Below, piece by piece: positions 34,892 to 43,438 of a stretch of 64,000 nt of DNA. The stretch is from contig NZ_CP028083.1 in assembly GCF_005491425.1 (NCBI RefSeq), positions 1,450,001 through 1,514,000 on the forward strand. Reading direction: 5' to 3'. The notes under the pieces are model-generated. The model did no database searches. It was not told where the DNA came from and saw only the letters and a program-made list of their open reading frames with translations. How positions within the stretch are numbered: the first letter of the stretch is position 1; each line of letters begins with the position of its first letter. Position numbers and translations under genes: made by a program. The DNA comes from Lysinibacillus sp. SGAir0095 (GTDB taxonomy: Bacteria > Bacillota > Bacilli > Bacillales_A > Planococcaceae).

Positions 34892-35401
34892 GTCTTCCTT
34901 CTATTTAAATTTAAGGATATTCTTACTATTATATTAAGACGCGAGTGGGAAATGAATAAGAAACCGGAAATTTGAATAGGTAAGATGTTTTGTGAAATCG
35001 ACTAATTCCGCTGATAGGTAGGCAACATTCCGGATGATTTCAACGTTTTATCTATTGTTAAAATAATTTAGCGCAATAGGGAAGAATATGTTTTCGATGA
35101 TATTCGCAAAAGATGATTATCGCTTAGGGGATCAATTTTTCTAATGAAAGTATGTCTTTTACTTATTGAAGTAATCTAAGTATCAAAAAAACGTTTAAGA
35201 AAAAAATCTTCCCAACTTGTAAGAGCAATTTGGCATCATTCAAGGTTTAGATCATGGTTTAGACAATTTCATGAAATAAAGTTTCCGTCAAAGGTCTGAA
35301 TTTGGGAAAAATGCAGTTTTTCCGATAGTTTATGCAAATTGTTCGTGTTAAACTAATGAAGGAAAAATATATATAAAAACAGTTTTTAAGGAGTTGTTAT
35401 C
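34892..35401. other. 510-bp gap upstream of korA
   Basis: AT-rich sequence holding the divergent promoters. TAAACT near 35351 is a possible -10 for korA, but its -35 is poor. A strong AAGGAG ribosome site precedes the korA ATG. No hairpin or open frame of note. Confidence 0.4.
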
Positions 35402-37141
35402 ATGTTACATCAGCTTTCATGGAAAGTCGGTGGGCAGCAAGGTGAAGGTATTGAGAGTACTGGTGAAATTTTCTCAATGGCTATGAATCGTTTAGGTTAC
35501 CACCTTTACGGCTATCGTCATTTCTCTTCACGTATTAAAGGTGGCCATACGAATAATAAAATTACGGTTCGACCTACAGAAGTTCGTTCCATTGCGGACG
35601 ATTTAGATATATTAGTGGCATTTGACCAAGAAACAATCGAAGTGAACTACAAAGAACTTACAGAAAAAAGTATTATTTTAGCAGATGCGAAGTTTAATCC
35701 AGTGCAGCCAGAAGATTCGAAAGCACCTGTTTTCATCGTTCCATTTACTGAAATTGCGACAGAATTAGGAACTTCACTGATGAAAAACATGGTTGCCATT
35801 GGATCGACAGCGGCATTATTAAATTTGAAAACTTCTGTATTCCAAGGCTTGGTCGATGAAATCTTCGGACGCAAAGGGGAAGAAGTTGTTAAGAAAAACA
35901 TGGAAGCTATCCAACAGGGCTATGACATCATGAGTGAGCTTTTAGGCGACCGTGTTGGTGAGTGGGAACTTGCTCCTGCTGATGGAAAACGCCGTATGTT
36001 CATGATTGGGAACGATGCTATCGCTTTAGGTGCACTTGCAGCGGGTTCACGTTTCATGGCAGCTTACCCAATTACGCCAGCTTCTGAGATCATGGAATAT
36101 TTAATCAAAAAATTACCGAAGTTCGGTGGCGCTGTTATCCAAACTGAAGATGAAATCGCAGCAGCAACAATGGCAATAGGTGCGAACTACGGTGGTGTTC
36201 GTTCGTTCACTGCTTCAGCTGGTCCTGGTTTATCACTAATGATGGAAGCAATCGGTTTATCTGGTATGACAGAGCAACCATTAGTTATTGTGGATACGCA
36301 GCGTGGAGGTCCTTCAACGGGTCTTCCAACAAAACAAGAGCAATCCGATCTAATGGCAATGTTGTACGGTACTCATGGTGAAATTCCGAAAGTCGTGATC
36401 GCACCATCGACTTTGGAAGAAGCGTTCTTTGATACAATCCAAGCATTTAACATCGCTGAGGAATTACAATTACCTGTTATCATTATGACAGACTTACAAT
36501 TATCACTTGGTAAGCAAACGACTGAACCATTTGATTATAGTAAAATTGAAATCCGTCGCGGGAAGATTGCACTTGATGAGCTTGAACCAGTAGAAAATAA
36601 AGATTACTTCAAGCGATATGAAAACACAGAAGACGGTATTTCCACACGTGTGTTCCCAGGGACAGCAAACGGAATTCACCACGTTACAGGTGTTGAGCAT
36701 GACGAAACTGGGAAACCAAGTGAAGCTGCAGGAAACCGTGAAGTTCAAATGGACAAGCGTTTCCGCAAACTTGAGAACTTAAACTTTAAAACGCCAGTTT
36801 ACGTGAATGCCCCTCATGATGACGCAGATGTGTTATTAGTAGGATTTAACTCAACACGTGGGGCACTTGAAGAAGTGCAAGAGCGTTTAGCGAATGAAGG
36901 CGTAAAAGTAAACCATGCACACATTCGTCTATTATTCCCATTCCCGTCACAGGAAATGGCATCATTAGTAGAGAATGCGAAAAAAGTAATCGTTGTGGAA
37001 AACAACAAATCATCTCAACTAGCGAATATCATGAAAATGAATATTGGCGGTCATAACAAAACGCACAGCATCACGAAATATGACGGTACACCGTTCTTAC
37101 CTCGTGAGCTAGAAAATAAAGTAAAGGAGCTGCTTGACTAA
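35402..37141 (+). CDS. korA: 2-oxoacid:ferredoxin oxidoreductase, fused gamma-alpha subunit
   Basis: The 579-residue protein begins with the gamma domain (WKVGGQQGEGIESTGEIF, residues 6-23) and continues into the pyrimidine-binding and transketolase C-like alpha domains (AAYPITPASEIMEYL; TEDEIAAATMAIGANYGGVR; SAGPGLSLMMEAIGL). With KorB it oxidatively decarboxylates a 2-oxoacid, probably 2-oxoglutarate, to acyl-CoA while reducing ferredoxin. Its stop overlaps the korB start (TAATG). No ferredoxin gene is adjacent. Confidence 0.93.
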   Translation: MLHQLSWKVGGQQGEGIESTGEIFSMAMNRLGYHLYGYRHFSSRIKGGHTNNKITVRPTEVRSIADDLDILVAFDQETIEVNYKELTEKSIILADAKFNPVQPEDSKAPVFIVPFTEIATELGTSLMKNMVAIGSTAALLNLKTSVFQGLVDEIFGRKGEEVVKKNMEAIQQGYDIMSELLGDRVGEWELAPADGKRRMFMIGNDAIALGALAAGSRFMAAYPITPASEIMEYLIKKLPKFGGAVIQTEDEIAAATMAIGANYGGVRSFTASAGPGLSLMMEAIGLSGMTEQPLVIVDTQRGGPSTGLPTKQEQSDLMAMLYGTHGEIPKVVIAPSTLEEAFFDTIQAFNIAEELQLPVIIMTDLQLSLGKQTTEPFDYSKIEIRRGKIALDELEPVENKDYFKRYENTEDGISTRVFPGTANGIHHVTGVEHDETGKPSEAAGNREVQMDKRFRKLENLNFKTPVYVNAPHDDADVLLVGFNSTRGALEEVQERLANEGVKVNHAHIRLLFPFPSQEMASLVENAKKVIVVENNKSSQLANIMKMNIGGHNKTHSITKYDGTPFLPRELENKVKELLD

Positions 37142-38007
37142 TGGCAACTTTTAAAGATTTTCGTAACTCAGTGAAACCAAACTGGTGCCCAGGCTGCGGA
37201 GACTTCTCGGTTCAAGCGGCAATTCAACGTGCTTCAGCAAATGTAGGCATCGAGCCACATGAATTAGCAGTAGTTGCTGGGATCGGCTGTTCAGGTCGTA
37301 TTGCTGGTTACATCAATTCATACGGATTCCATGGAATTCACGGCCGCGCGCTGCCAATCGCACAAGGGCTAAAAATGGCAAACCGTAATCTAAACGTTAT
37401 CGCGTCTGGTGGAGACGGAGATGGATTTGCCATTGGTATGGCACATACAGTTCATGCCATCCGTCGTAACATCGATGTAACTTACGTTGTAATGGATAAC
37501 CAAATTTATGGTTTAACAAAAGGGCAAACTTCTCCACGTTCAGCACAAGGTTTCATCACGAAATCTACTCCTGGTGGGGCAATCGAACCTTCATTAAAAC
37601 CATTGGAAGTGGCTTTATCTGCGGGTGCAACATTCGTGGCACAAGGTTTCTCAACTGACATCAAAGAGTTAACAGCTTTAATCGAAGCTGGAATCCAACA
37701 CAAAGGATTCTCTTTCATCAACGTATTCAGCCCATGTGTAACATACAACAAAATCAATACGTACGAATGGTTCAAGGAGCACCTAACAAAACTAGCTGAT
37801 ATCGAAGGCTATGATGCTCAAAATAGAGAATTAGCAATGCAAACAGTAATGGAAAAAGAAGGCCTAGTAACAGGGATCATCTACCAAGATCTTGAAACAA
37901 AATCATATCAAGAAAAAGTACCAGGCTACTCGGAACAACCACTATCTGAATTAGACATGAACCTTGACGAAGGTCAATTTAATGAATTAGTAAAAGAATT
38001 TATGTAA
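37141..38007 (+). CDS. korB: 2-oxoacid:ferredoxin oxidoreductase, beta subunit
   Basis: The 288-residue subunit holds the 4Fe-4S ligands WCPGCG (residues 16-21), GIGCSG and SPCVTYN, and the thiamine diphosphate motif GDGDGFAIGMAHTVHAIRRN ending in N. This is the standard KorB layout without a separate ferredoxin domain. It is translationally coupled to korA, and a strong terminator closes the operon. Confidence 0.93.
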   Translation: MATFKDFRNSVKPNWCPGCGDFSVQAAIQRASANVGIEPHELAVVAGIGCSGRIAGYINSYGFHGIHGRALPIAQGLKMANRNLNVIASGGDGDGFAIGMAHTVHAIRRNIDVTYVVMDNQIYGLTKGQTSPRSAQGFITKSTPGGAIEPSLKPLEVALSAGATFVAQGFSTDIKELTALIEAGIQHKGFSFINVFSPCVTYNKINTYEWFKEHLTKLADIEGYDAQNRELAMQTVMEKEGLVTGIIYQDLETKSYQEKVPGYSEQPLSELDMNLDEGQFNELVKEFM

Positions 38008-38013
38008 GAATAA

Positions 38014-38049
38014 GGGGCTCCCATCGCATATGTGGGAGCTCCTTTTTTA
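38014..38049 (+). terminator. Intrinsic terminator of korAB
   Basis: GGGGCTCCCA pairs with TGGGAGCTCC (one G-T pair), followed by TTTTTT. Confidence 0.88.
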
Positions 38050-38075
38050 AGGGGGGATGGTGGATTGCTTTGTAA

Positions 38076-38107
38076 TCTCGCCACTTTACTCAATAATTCC
38101 GCCACTT
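38076..38107 (-). repeat. 21-bp phased intergenic repeat, tract B (two units, reversed)
   Basis: Two units read on the minus strand as AAAGTGGCG; their CGCCAC cores begin at 38079 and 38100, exactly 21 bp apart. The tract fills the space between the korB terminator and the end of the minus-strand lipoprotein gene. Confidence 0.65.
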
Positions 38108-38554
38108 TTATTGAACATTCACATTCCCAACGTATTGAGCAGTCCCTCGATCAGTCTTAAGATTTACTTCAAGTATATAGTCGCCTTTTTCACTTGGTAA
38201 ATAGAAGGAACTATCGCTCGCTTCTAGTTCAAACTTCTGCTCATTTTTCCAAGCTACGACACTTAATTCCCTAAGGTCAAAATCATGGTGTCCAAAAAGT
38301 AAGTCAACTTCCTCCCCTCTAAAACCGTAAATTGATTGAAGATTTTTCGAAAGCGATAAAATGTCTTCTGTTTCATTTTCAATCTGGTTATTATTTTCTC
38401 CACGCCAATCAATATTTGCTTCCTCTAATTCCAGCGGCTCAAAATTACTATCGCTCGAAAGCTCAACAGAAGGTGGGCTAAAATCATAATTCTCCCCAAT
38501 ACACCCCGACAGTGAAAGAATAACGAGCAATCCTATACAGTATTTTAATTTCAT
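38108..38554 (-). CDS. Lipoprotein of unknown function
   Basis: The 148-residue protein has a lipoprotein signal peptide with lipobox LSGC (Cys 18). The mature part has an acidic Ser/Glu-rich linker and a beta-rich C-terminal half (FYLPSEKGDYILEVNLKTDR) reminiscent of small immunoglobulin-like extracellular domains. AGGTG precedes the ATG. Family not recognised. Confidence 0.75.
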   Translation of the reverse strand: MKLKYCIGLLVILSLSGCIGENYDFSPPSVELSSDSNFEPLELEEANIDWRGENNNQIENETEDILSLSKNLQSIYGFRGEEVDLLFGHHDFDLRELSVVAWKNEQKFELEASDSSFYLPSEKGDYILEVNLKTDRGTAQYVGNVNVQ

Positions 38555-38718
38555 TTCACACCTCGTTTTTACGACTTAAATGAATCAATTTCTTAGACGA
38601 TACCAATTGTTACCAGGTTCGATACTGAGTTTTAGATAAATATCGCATGCGGAATTAATAAAATTAATAAACAAATTAAAATTATTAATTTTTTAATTAA
38701 AAATATTTAACTTTATTA

Positions 38719-38747
38719 TTTATTTTCTAAATTATTTGGTTTATAAT
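38719..38747 (+). promoter_or_regulatory. Candidate promoter of the DUF2089 operon
   Basis: A perfect TATAAT at 38742-38747 lies 30 bp before the ATG. The -35 position (TTTATT, 38719-38724, 17-bp spacing) is weak, inside an extremely AT-rich tract. Confidence 0.45.
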
Positions 38748-38776
38748 CGAGTTAACTAAAAGGAAGGGATTTCATA

Positions 38777-39142
38777 ATGGCTTATAAAGTAATCACGAAT
38801 TGTCCTGTCTGCAGTAAAACATTGAAAATTACGAAGTTGCAGTGCTCCCATTGTCACACAACGATTGAAAATGAGTTTGAATTAACTAAGCTGGCCTCCT
38901 TATCAAAGGATCAGCTGCATTTTGTGGAAGTTTTTTTAACTTGTCGAGGCAATATCAAAGAAGTTGAAAAGGAACTGGGGATTTCTTATCCTACAGTTCG
39001 AGGCAAGCTAACAGAGATTATTACATCCCTTGGATATGTGCAAAAAAAGAAAAATGAAGTAGACGAGAAAAAAATTGTTACCATGTTGGAAAATGGTGAA
39101 ATCACACCAGAAGAAGCCATCAAGCTCTTAAAAGAAGAATAA
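38777..39142 (+). CDS. DUF2089 family zinc-ribbon/HTH regulator
   Basis: The 121-residue protein has a zinc ribbon (C9-x2-C12 in NCPVCS; C23-x2-H26 in LQCSHCHTT), a helix-turn-helix (EVEKELGISYPTVRGKLTEI) and a C-terminal helical motif EKKIVTMLENGEITPEEAIK. This is the DUF2089 layout, whose members regulate a following membrane-stress or SHOCT-like gene. It is the first gene of a three-gene operon. Confidence 0.88.
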   Translation: MAYKVITNCPVCSKTLKITKLQCSHCHTTIENEFELTKLASLSKDQLHFVEVFLTCRGNIKEVEKELGISYPTVRGKLTEIITSLGYVQKKKNEVDEKKIVTMLENGEITPEEAIKLLKEE

Positions 39143-39155
39143 GGAGGAATTGAGT

Positions 39156-39545
39156 ATGAAAGAGGAAATCACAAGAGTGTTAACAATGGTTCAAGAAGGT
39201 AAGATTGATGCAGATAAGGGGTCGGAACTGATTCAAGTGTTAAAAGAAAAAGAAGAGTCAGGTAATAAGCTCACAGAAAAACCATCCAAATATCTAGATA
39301 AAACATTAAGAATTCGTGTCGTATCAGCCGAAAATGATAACGTCACGGTCAATTTGCCTATCAAACTTGTCAAAGTAGTCTTAATGGCTGGACACAGTAT
39401 CGCGTCAAGCATTCCGCAATCGGAAAAATACATTAAAGATATCGATATCAGCCTGATTATTGAAGCAATCGAAAACGAATTAGATGGCCAAATTGTGGAT
39501 ATTAAATCGGCAAACGGGGATACCGTTTCTGTCTTCATTGATTAG
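39156..39545 (+). CDS. SHOCT-like/YvlB-type protein partner of DUF2089
   Basis: ATG at 39156 is chosen because AGGAGG lies 8 bases upstream; TTG at 39150 is too near it. The 129-residue protein starts with a short helical SHOCT-like motif (VLTMVQEGKIDADKGSELIQ), which also resembles the C-terminus of the preceding protein. A beta-rich domain with TLRIRVVSAENDNVTVNLPI and a closing GDTVSVFID follows. Function is unknown; it is probably regulated by and interacts with the DUF2089 protein. Confidence 0.8.
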   Translation: MKEEITRVLTMVQEGKIDADKGSELIQVLKEKEESGNKLTEKPSKYLDKTLRIRVVSAENDNVTVNLPIKLVKVVLMAGHSIASSIPQSEKYIKDIDISLIIEAIENELDGQIVDIKSANGDTVSVFID

Positions 39546-39554
39546 TGATTGCCT

Positions 39555-39836
39555 ATGATGCATGTAAAAGTGAAATCAAATGAAGTTCGATTATCCATCC
39601 CAGTTCCATATGCTATTTTAAACATGGCGATTGCAATTTTGTCTTCGAAATTTCTACAGAAAAACGCAAACAAATGGACAAAAGAGCACTTCGAAAAAAA
39701 TAAAATCGACTTTACCTTCCCTCAAATTGACAAGAAGTTGCTAAAGCCCATCCTTAAAGAACTTAAAAACCATAAGGGGATGGTGCTTGTAGATGTCAAA
39801 GCTAGTGACGGTACGGAGGTTAAGGTTAGACTATAA
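39555..39836 (+). CDS. Small protein of the DUF2089 operon
   Basis: The 93-residue protein begins MMHVKVKSNEVRLSIPVPYA and ends MVLVDVKASDGTEVKVRL, echoing the beta domain of its upstream neighbour (NLPIKL; SANGDTVSVFID). It is probably a diverged second copy of that domain. The start codon is uncertain, since TTG 39549, ATG 39555 and ATG 39558 all lack a clear ribosome site and coupling to the upstream stop 10 bp earlier is likely. Confidence 0.7.
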   Translation: MMHVKVKSNEVRLSIPVPYAILNMAIAILSSKFLQKNANKWTKEHFEKNKIDFTFPQIDKKLLKPILKELKNHKGMVLVDVKASDGTEVKVRL

Positions 39837-39981
39837 AACACATTAATCTTAATTTACATTTGAAGAGATAACGTAATATTTTATTTACAATACCGTTAAT
39901 ATCATTCATTTGTCCAAACAAACATAACCTCGTTCTAGATTTAGGGCGGGGTTGAGATTTAGCTTTTATACACAAATCACT

Positions 39982-40015
39982 ACCGATAGTTGAGCATTGT
40001 TGTTCAACTATCGGT
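39982..40015 (+). terminator. Hairpin after the DUF2089 operon
   Basis: A perfect 12-bp stem (ACCGATAGTTGA / TCAACTATCGGT) is followed by CCCTTTATTG. The T-run is weak, but position and stem strength favour a terminator. Confidence 0.65.
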
Positions 40016-40082
40016 CCCTTTATTGCTTCCCAAACTATGCAATTTATTTTAGATCGAGATCATCACAATCATAAGAAGCATA

Positions 40083-40304
40083 TTACCATCTATTATTATT
40101 CTTATAATTTTTTGTATGAAGATAAACCCGATTATCAATTGATGCCCGGCTACCAATGAAACTCATGATTGCCACTAAAATGCCAAAGAAAACAAAAGCA
40201 GTACGGTAATAGCCTTGGAACATGGAAACAAAGGACGCGACCATCAGTAAAATCATGATAACGATTACGATTATCTGCCTTTTACCTTTCTTCTTTTCAT
40301 TCAT
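40083..40304 (-). CDS. Small two-helix membrane protein, unknown
   Basis: The 73-residue protein has a basic N-terminus (MNEKKKGKRQ), two membrane helices (about 11-29 and 34-51) and a polar C-terminal tail. The family was not recognised. It is convergent with the DUF2089 operon. Confidence 0.6.
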   Translation of the reverse strand: MNEKKKGKRQIIVIVIMILLMVASFVSMFQGYYRTAFVFFGILVAIMSFIGSRASIDNRVYLHTKNYKNNNRW

Positions 40305-40605
40305 CTCTTAACCCCCAATCCGATTGGTACTATTTTCACCTATAACTTTTATATGGTTTATTTTACCATAATCCAATCATTTATAAAAATTCTCCATTGA
40401 AGAAATTTAGTATTGAATTTAAGTAGTTGGTTTTTGGTAGTGTTAACAAAAACATTAAAGTGAACACTTCTTACTGCAATATAAACCACATTAGGACGAT
40501 TCCTAAATTTAAAGGTTCGATTGTTGAACTAGCAAAACAGCTTTTGATAACTAATTTGAACGCCCATACAATTAGAAAAAGAGATGCCGTAGCACCTCCG
40601 ATTGT
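40305..40605. other. Gap with no supported gene
   Basis: A plus-strand frame of about 60 codons here has no ribosome site and poor composition. Nothing else of note was seen; the gltS stop lies just downstream on the other strand. Confidence 0.4.
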
Positions 40606-41847
40606 TTAAGTAAAGAAATTTAAAAATCCTGTAATAATAACGGCGTTAAAGAAGTCCGATATCATCCCGCCTATAGGGATAGCCAAGTAAGCAGCCGGGG
40701 CAGGACCATATTTCCTAGTAATGGTCTGCATGTTAGCCATTGCGTTTGACATGGAACCCATCGCATATCCAATGAAACCAGCAGTCTGAACCGCTGACTC
40801 GTAATTTTTACCGAGCAATTTGAACAGTATGTAATAACTGAACAGAAACATGAATACTACTTGGGCTATCAGGATAACAATTATTGGAACTGCCAGGCCT
40901 GCTAGCACCCATAGTTTAAGACCCATCATTGCCATGGCTAGGAACAACGATAGTGAAATATCACCGCATATTTCCATTTCTTCATTTGGATGACGTTGGC
41001 CGACCGCTTCCACAATGTTCCGTATGATCGCGCCCATTATTAGCGACCCCATGTAGGCAGGGAAAGTGATCCCTGTGGCAGCCATTATATTCGATAGAAC
41101 TACACCAGATCCCAATGCAAGTGCTAGTAACATGGCTGCCCAAACGAAACGATCGCTACTAGTTCTAATCATTCCAAGAGCTTTTTTCTCTCTTTCTACT
41201 TCAACTTCTTCTATATCCACCACTTCATTTTTTGTAACAGCTACTTCACTTTTCGTAATAGCTAATTCTTTGAGCGCAAGCTGATTCAAACGTCTTCGCA
41301 TGATAGGCCCACCTAATATACTGCCTGCTATCAATCCAAATGTTGCGGCTGCTAAACCGACAACGGAGGCTCCCTGTACCAAATAATCTGGTCCTTCCAT
41401 TATAGTACCAAATGCAGCAGCCGTACCTGGACCACCCATTAGTGCAATGGAGCCAACCGCTAAACCTAGCCTAGGATCAATGCCGAACAATGAGGCGATA
41501 CTGCTTCCAATCCCATTTTGCAGTGTGAGTACTACGACCGAAATGAACAAGATGACCAAAATTTGTTTGCCGCCTTTTTTCATGAGAGGTATACTGGCAG
41601 TAAAACCAATAGTAGTAAAAAAAACACTCATCAATATATTTTGCAGAGTCGTATCAAGAGTAATGACCATCATCCCACTAGCAGCAAGTACGGTGTTTAT
41701 CGATGCGAAAATCAGACCTCCAACCAAAGGTGCAGGAATACAATACTTACTTAAGAAAGCATTTTTCTTGACTATCCAGGAACCTAACCAAAACATAATT
41801 GCAGCAACAGCTGCAACCTGGTACATATCAAGCTCGAATTCAACCAT
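40606..41847 (-). CDS. gltS: Sodium/glutamate symporter
   Basis: The 413-residue transporter has about ten membrane helices in two inverted halves and the GltS signatures YCIPAPLVGGLIFA, GSIALMGGPGTAAAFGTIME and GFIGYAMGSMSNAMANMQTI. A charged cytosolic loop in the middle (EVAVTKNEVVDIEEVEVERE) separates the halves. It imports glutamate or a similar acid with sodium. Its upstream region repeats the promoter of the amidohydrolase operon, placing it in the same LysR regulon. Confidence 0.92.
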   Translation of the reverse strand: MVEFELDMYQVAAVAAIMFWLGSWIVKKNAFLSKYCIPAPLVGGLIFASINTVLAASGMMVITLDTTLQNILMSVFFTTIGFTASIPLMKKGGKQILVILFISVVVLTLQNGIGSSIASLFGIDPRLGLAVGSIALMGGPGTAAAFGTIMEGPDYLVQGASVVGLAAATFGLIAGSILGGPIMRRRLNQLALKELAITKSEVAVTKNEVVDIEEVEVEREKKALGMIRTSSDRFVWAAMLLALALGSGVVLSNIMAATGITFPAYMGSLIMGAIIRNIVEAVGQRHPNEEMEICGDISLSLFLAMAMMGLKLWVLAGLAVPIIVILIAQVVFMFLFSYYILFKLLGKNYESAVQTAGFIGYAMGSMSNAMANMQTITRKYGPAPAAYLAIPIGGMISDFFNAVIITGFLNFFT

Positions 41848-42079
41848 CTATTTCCCTCCCAAATCATTATTTGACGAATCCTTAAACCAGAAAATCAGCA
41901 GAGCAAGCGCTGTTTTTCTTCTAAATGTAGCAACTAAACTTGTTTTTCCATCTTGTTTGTAATTGACACAATAACTCTCTTTCTATCATTATTTAAGTAG
42001 AATGAATGAAATTAACTATCAAACCCATACGAACTGCTTATACTTCAACTTTTTAACCTTTCTTTTTGACTATACTTAA

Positions 42080-42175
42080 TATTCTGATAATTAATTTACA
42101 AAATTATTGTATAATAGATAGATTTTATTCGTAAAATGAATAGATTAAATAGATATCATTAAAAATTTTAATAGT
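42080..42175 (-). promoter_or_regulatory. gltS promoter/operator, inverted copy of the lysR-amidohydrolase control region
   Basis: Read on the minus strand this segment matches 43225-43320 over about 95 bp with few differences. Shared blocks are TTTTTAATGATATCTATT, TTTTACGAAT, ATTATACAATAA and TTTGTAAA. TTTTAC and TATACA, 17 bp apart in the other copy, make a plausible sigma-A promoter. A dyad (TTTACAAA...TTATTGTATAA) lies over and after the -10. Confidence 0.75.
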
Positions 42176-42252
42176 AATGGATGGAAATCATCGTTTCTCA
42201 CCATCAGAGACCTTAAAGGATTTATTTTGGATAACACGAAGAAAATAATAAA

Positions 42253-42288
42253 CAGCCTTGGTTCCTTCTTTTATGGAACCGAGGCTGA
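42253..42288 (-). terminator. Terminator of the LysR gene
   Basis: CAGCCTTGGTTCC pairs with GGAACCGAGGCTG (one mismatch). The minus-strand side continues TTTATTATTTTC. Confidence 0.75.
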
Positions 42289-42323
42289 TTCATTTTACCC
42301 ACCCACTATAAACTTTTGCGGGT

Positions 42324-43217
42324 CTATTCAGTTCCCTTTATTAGTTCAATGAAACTCTCCATTTGAGGAGCCAGCCATTTATCTTTATGATAAAATAACT
42401 GGCTCCATAATTGTATAGAGCAATCTACTACATCAATCGTGACCAACTCGTTATTGTTTAAACTTTCCTTCACTGCATATTCCGGTAAGAATGAAATCCC
42501 GAGCCCTTTTTTAAGCAATTTAATAATGGCGCTTGTATTGTCTATGACAAATAAAGGTTGGATTGTGAACCCTTGTTGCATAGCGGTTTCTTCCAAAATA
42601 CTTCTATAAAAACCGGTGTTCTCTGTTAAGATAAATGGCTGCTCTACAAGCTCTCTCAAAAGGACATTTTTTTTATTTGCAAATGGATTGTCGGGATGTG
42701 TAACAAAAACGATTCTGACGGGCTCCGACCAGGCACAAACAAAGTCATTGCTATACATTTTTTTGCCAAGAAAATACACCATATCCAACTTGTTCTGCTT
42801 TAACATTTGGAATAATTCGTTTGATGGAGCAGTCCTTGTTTGTACCTTGATCAACGGGAAAAGTGAATAATATTGCGGAAGCTTTTCTGATAAAACCCAT
42901 ATCAAAAGGGACTCTAATATGCCAATATGAAGGTTGCCTTCCATTTTCTCTGGTCGTTTGCCAATCAGCTTAGCTTGTTCTGAAATCGTTACAAGCTGGT
43001 TAGCATAATGCATAAAACTCTGTCCATTTGCGGTGAGCTCTACTCTTTTTCCAATACGATTGAATAGAACTGTACCTAACTCTTCTTCCAATTGTTTAAT
43101 CTGAATCGTAACTGTAGATTGGACATACCCCAGCTGACTGGCTGCTCCAGTAAAAGAACCAATTTCAGCCACGCATAGAAATGTGATGATGTTTCTAAAC
43201 TCCAAAATTTCCACCAA
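42324..43217 (-). CDS. LysR-type transcriptional regulator
   Basis: The 297-residue protein has the N-terminal winged helix (FRNIITFLCVAEIGSFTGAA then SQLGYVQSTVTIQIKQLEEE) and an effector domain with the usual two-lobed segments (IGILESLLIWVLSEKLPQYY; LLKKGLGISFLPEYAV). It stands between gltS and the amidohydrolase operon, flanked on both sides by copies of the same control sequence. It probably activates both in response to an amino-acid-derived effector. Confidence 0.92.
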   Translation of the reverse strand: MVEILEFRNIITFLCVAEIGSFTGAASQLGYVQSTVTIQIKQLEEELGTVLFNRIGKRVELTANGQSFMHYANQLVTISEQAKLIGKRPEKMEGNLHIGILESLLIWVLSEKLPQYYSLFPLIKVQTRTAPSNELFQMLKQNKLDMVYFLGKKMYSNDFVCAWSEPVRIVFVTHPDNPFANKKNVLLRELVEQPFILTENTGFYRSILEETAMQQGFTIQPLFVIDNTSAIIKLLKKGLGISFLPEYAVKESLNNNELVTIDVVDCSIQLWSQLFYHKDKWLAPQMESFIELIKGTE

Positions 43218-43224
43218 CTAACTA

Positions 43225-43320
43225 TTTAAATTTTTAATGATATCTATTAAATTCATTTATTTTACGAATGGAATAGTTCCATTATACAATAAGTTTGTAA
43301 AGTATTATCAGAAAATTCTA
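43225..43320 (+). promoter_or_regulatory. Control region of lysR and the amidohydrolase operon
   Basis: This is the second copy of the duplicated control element. TTTTAC (43260-43265) and TATACA (43283-43288), 17 bp apart, form a probable promoter for the plus-strand operon. The conserved TTTTTAATGATATCTATT block just upstream is the likely LysR site. The same region must also serve the divergent lysR gene. Confidence 0.75.
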
Positions 43321-43438
43321 ATACCGTTAAGGGGGAGTTGTAATAGGTTAGTAGTTTTATAAATTTCCAGGTAGCAGTGCTTGGAGAAATCTATTAGCGA
43401 ATCAAATTTATATAAATTCTAAGAAATAAGGTGATTTG

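Noticed and set aside
40427-40609. Plus-strand frame of 60 codons downstream of gltS
   Set aside because: No ribosome site, random-looking composition, and it overlaps the end of gltS.
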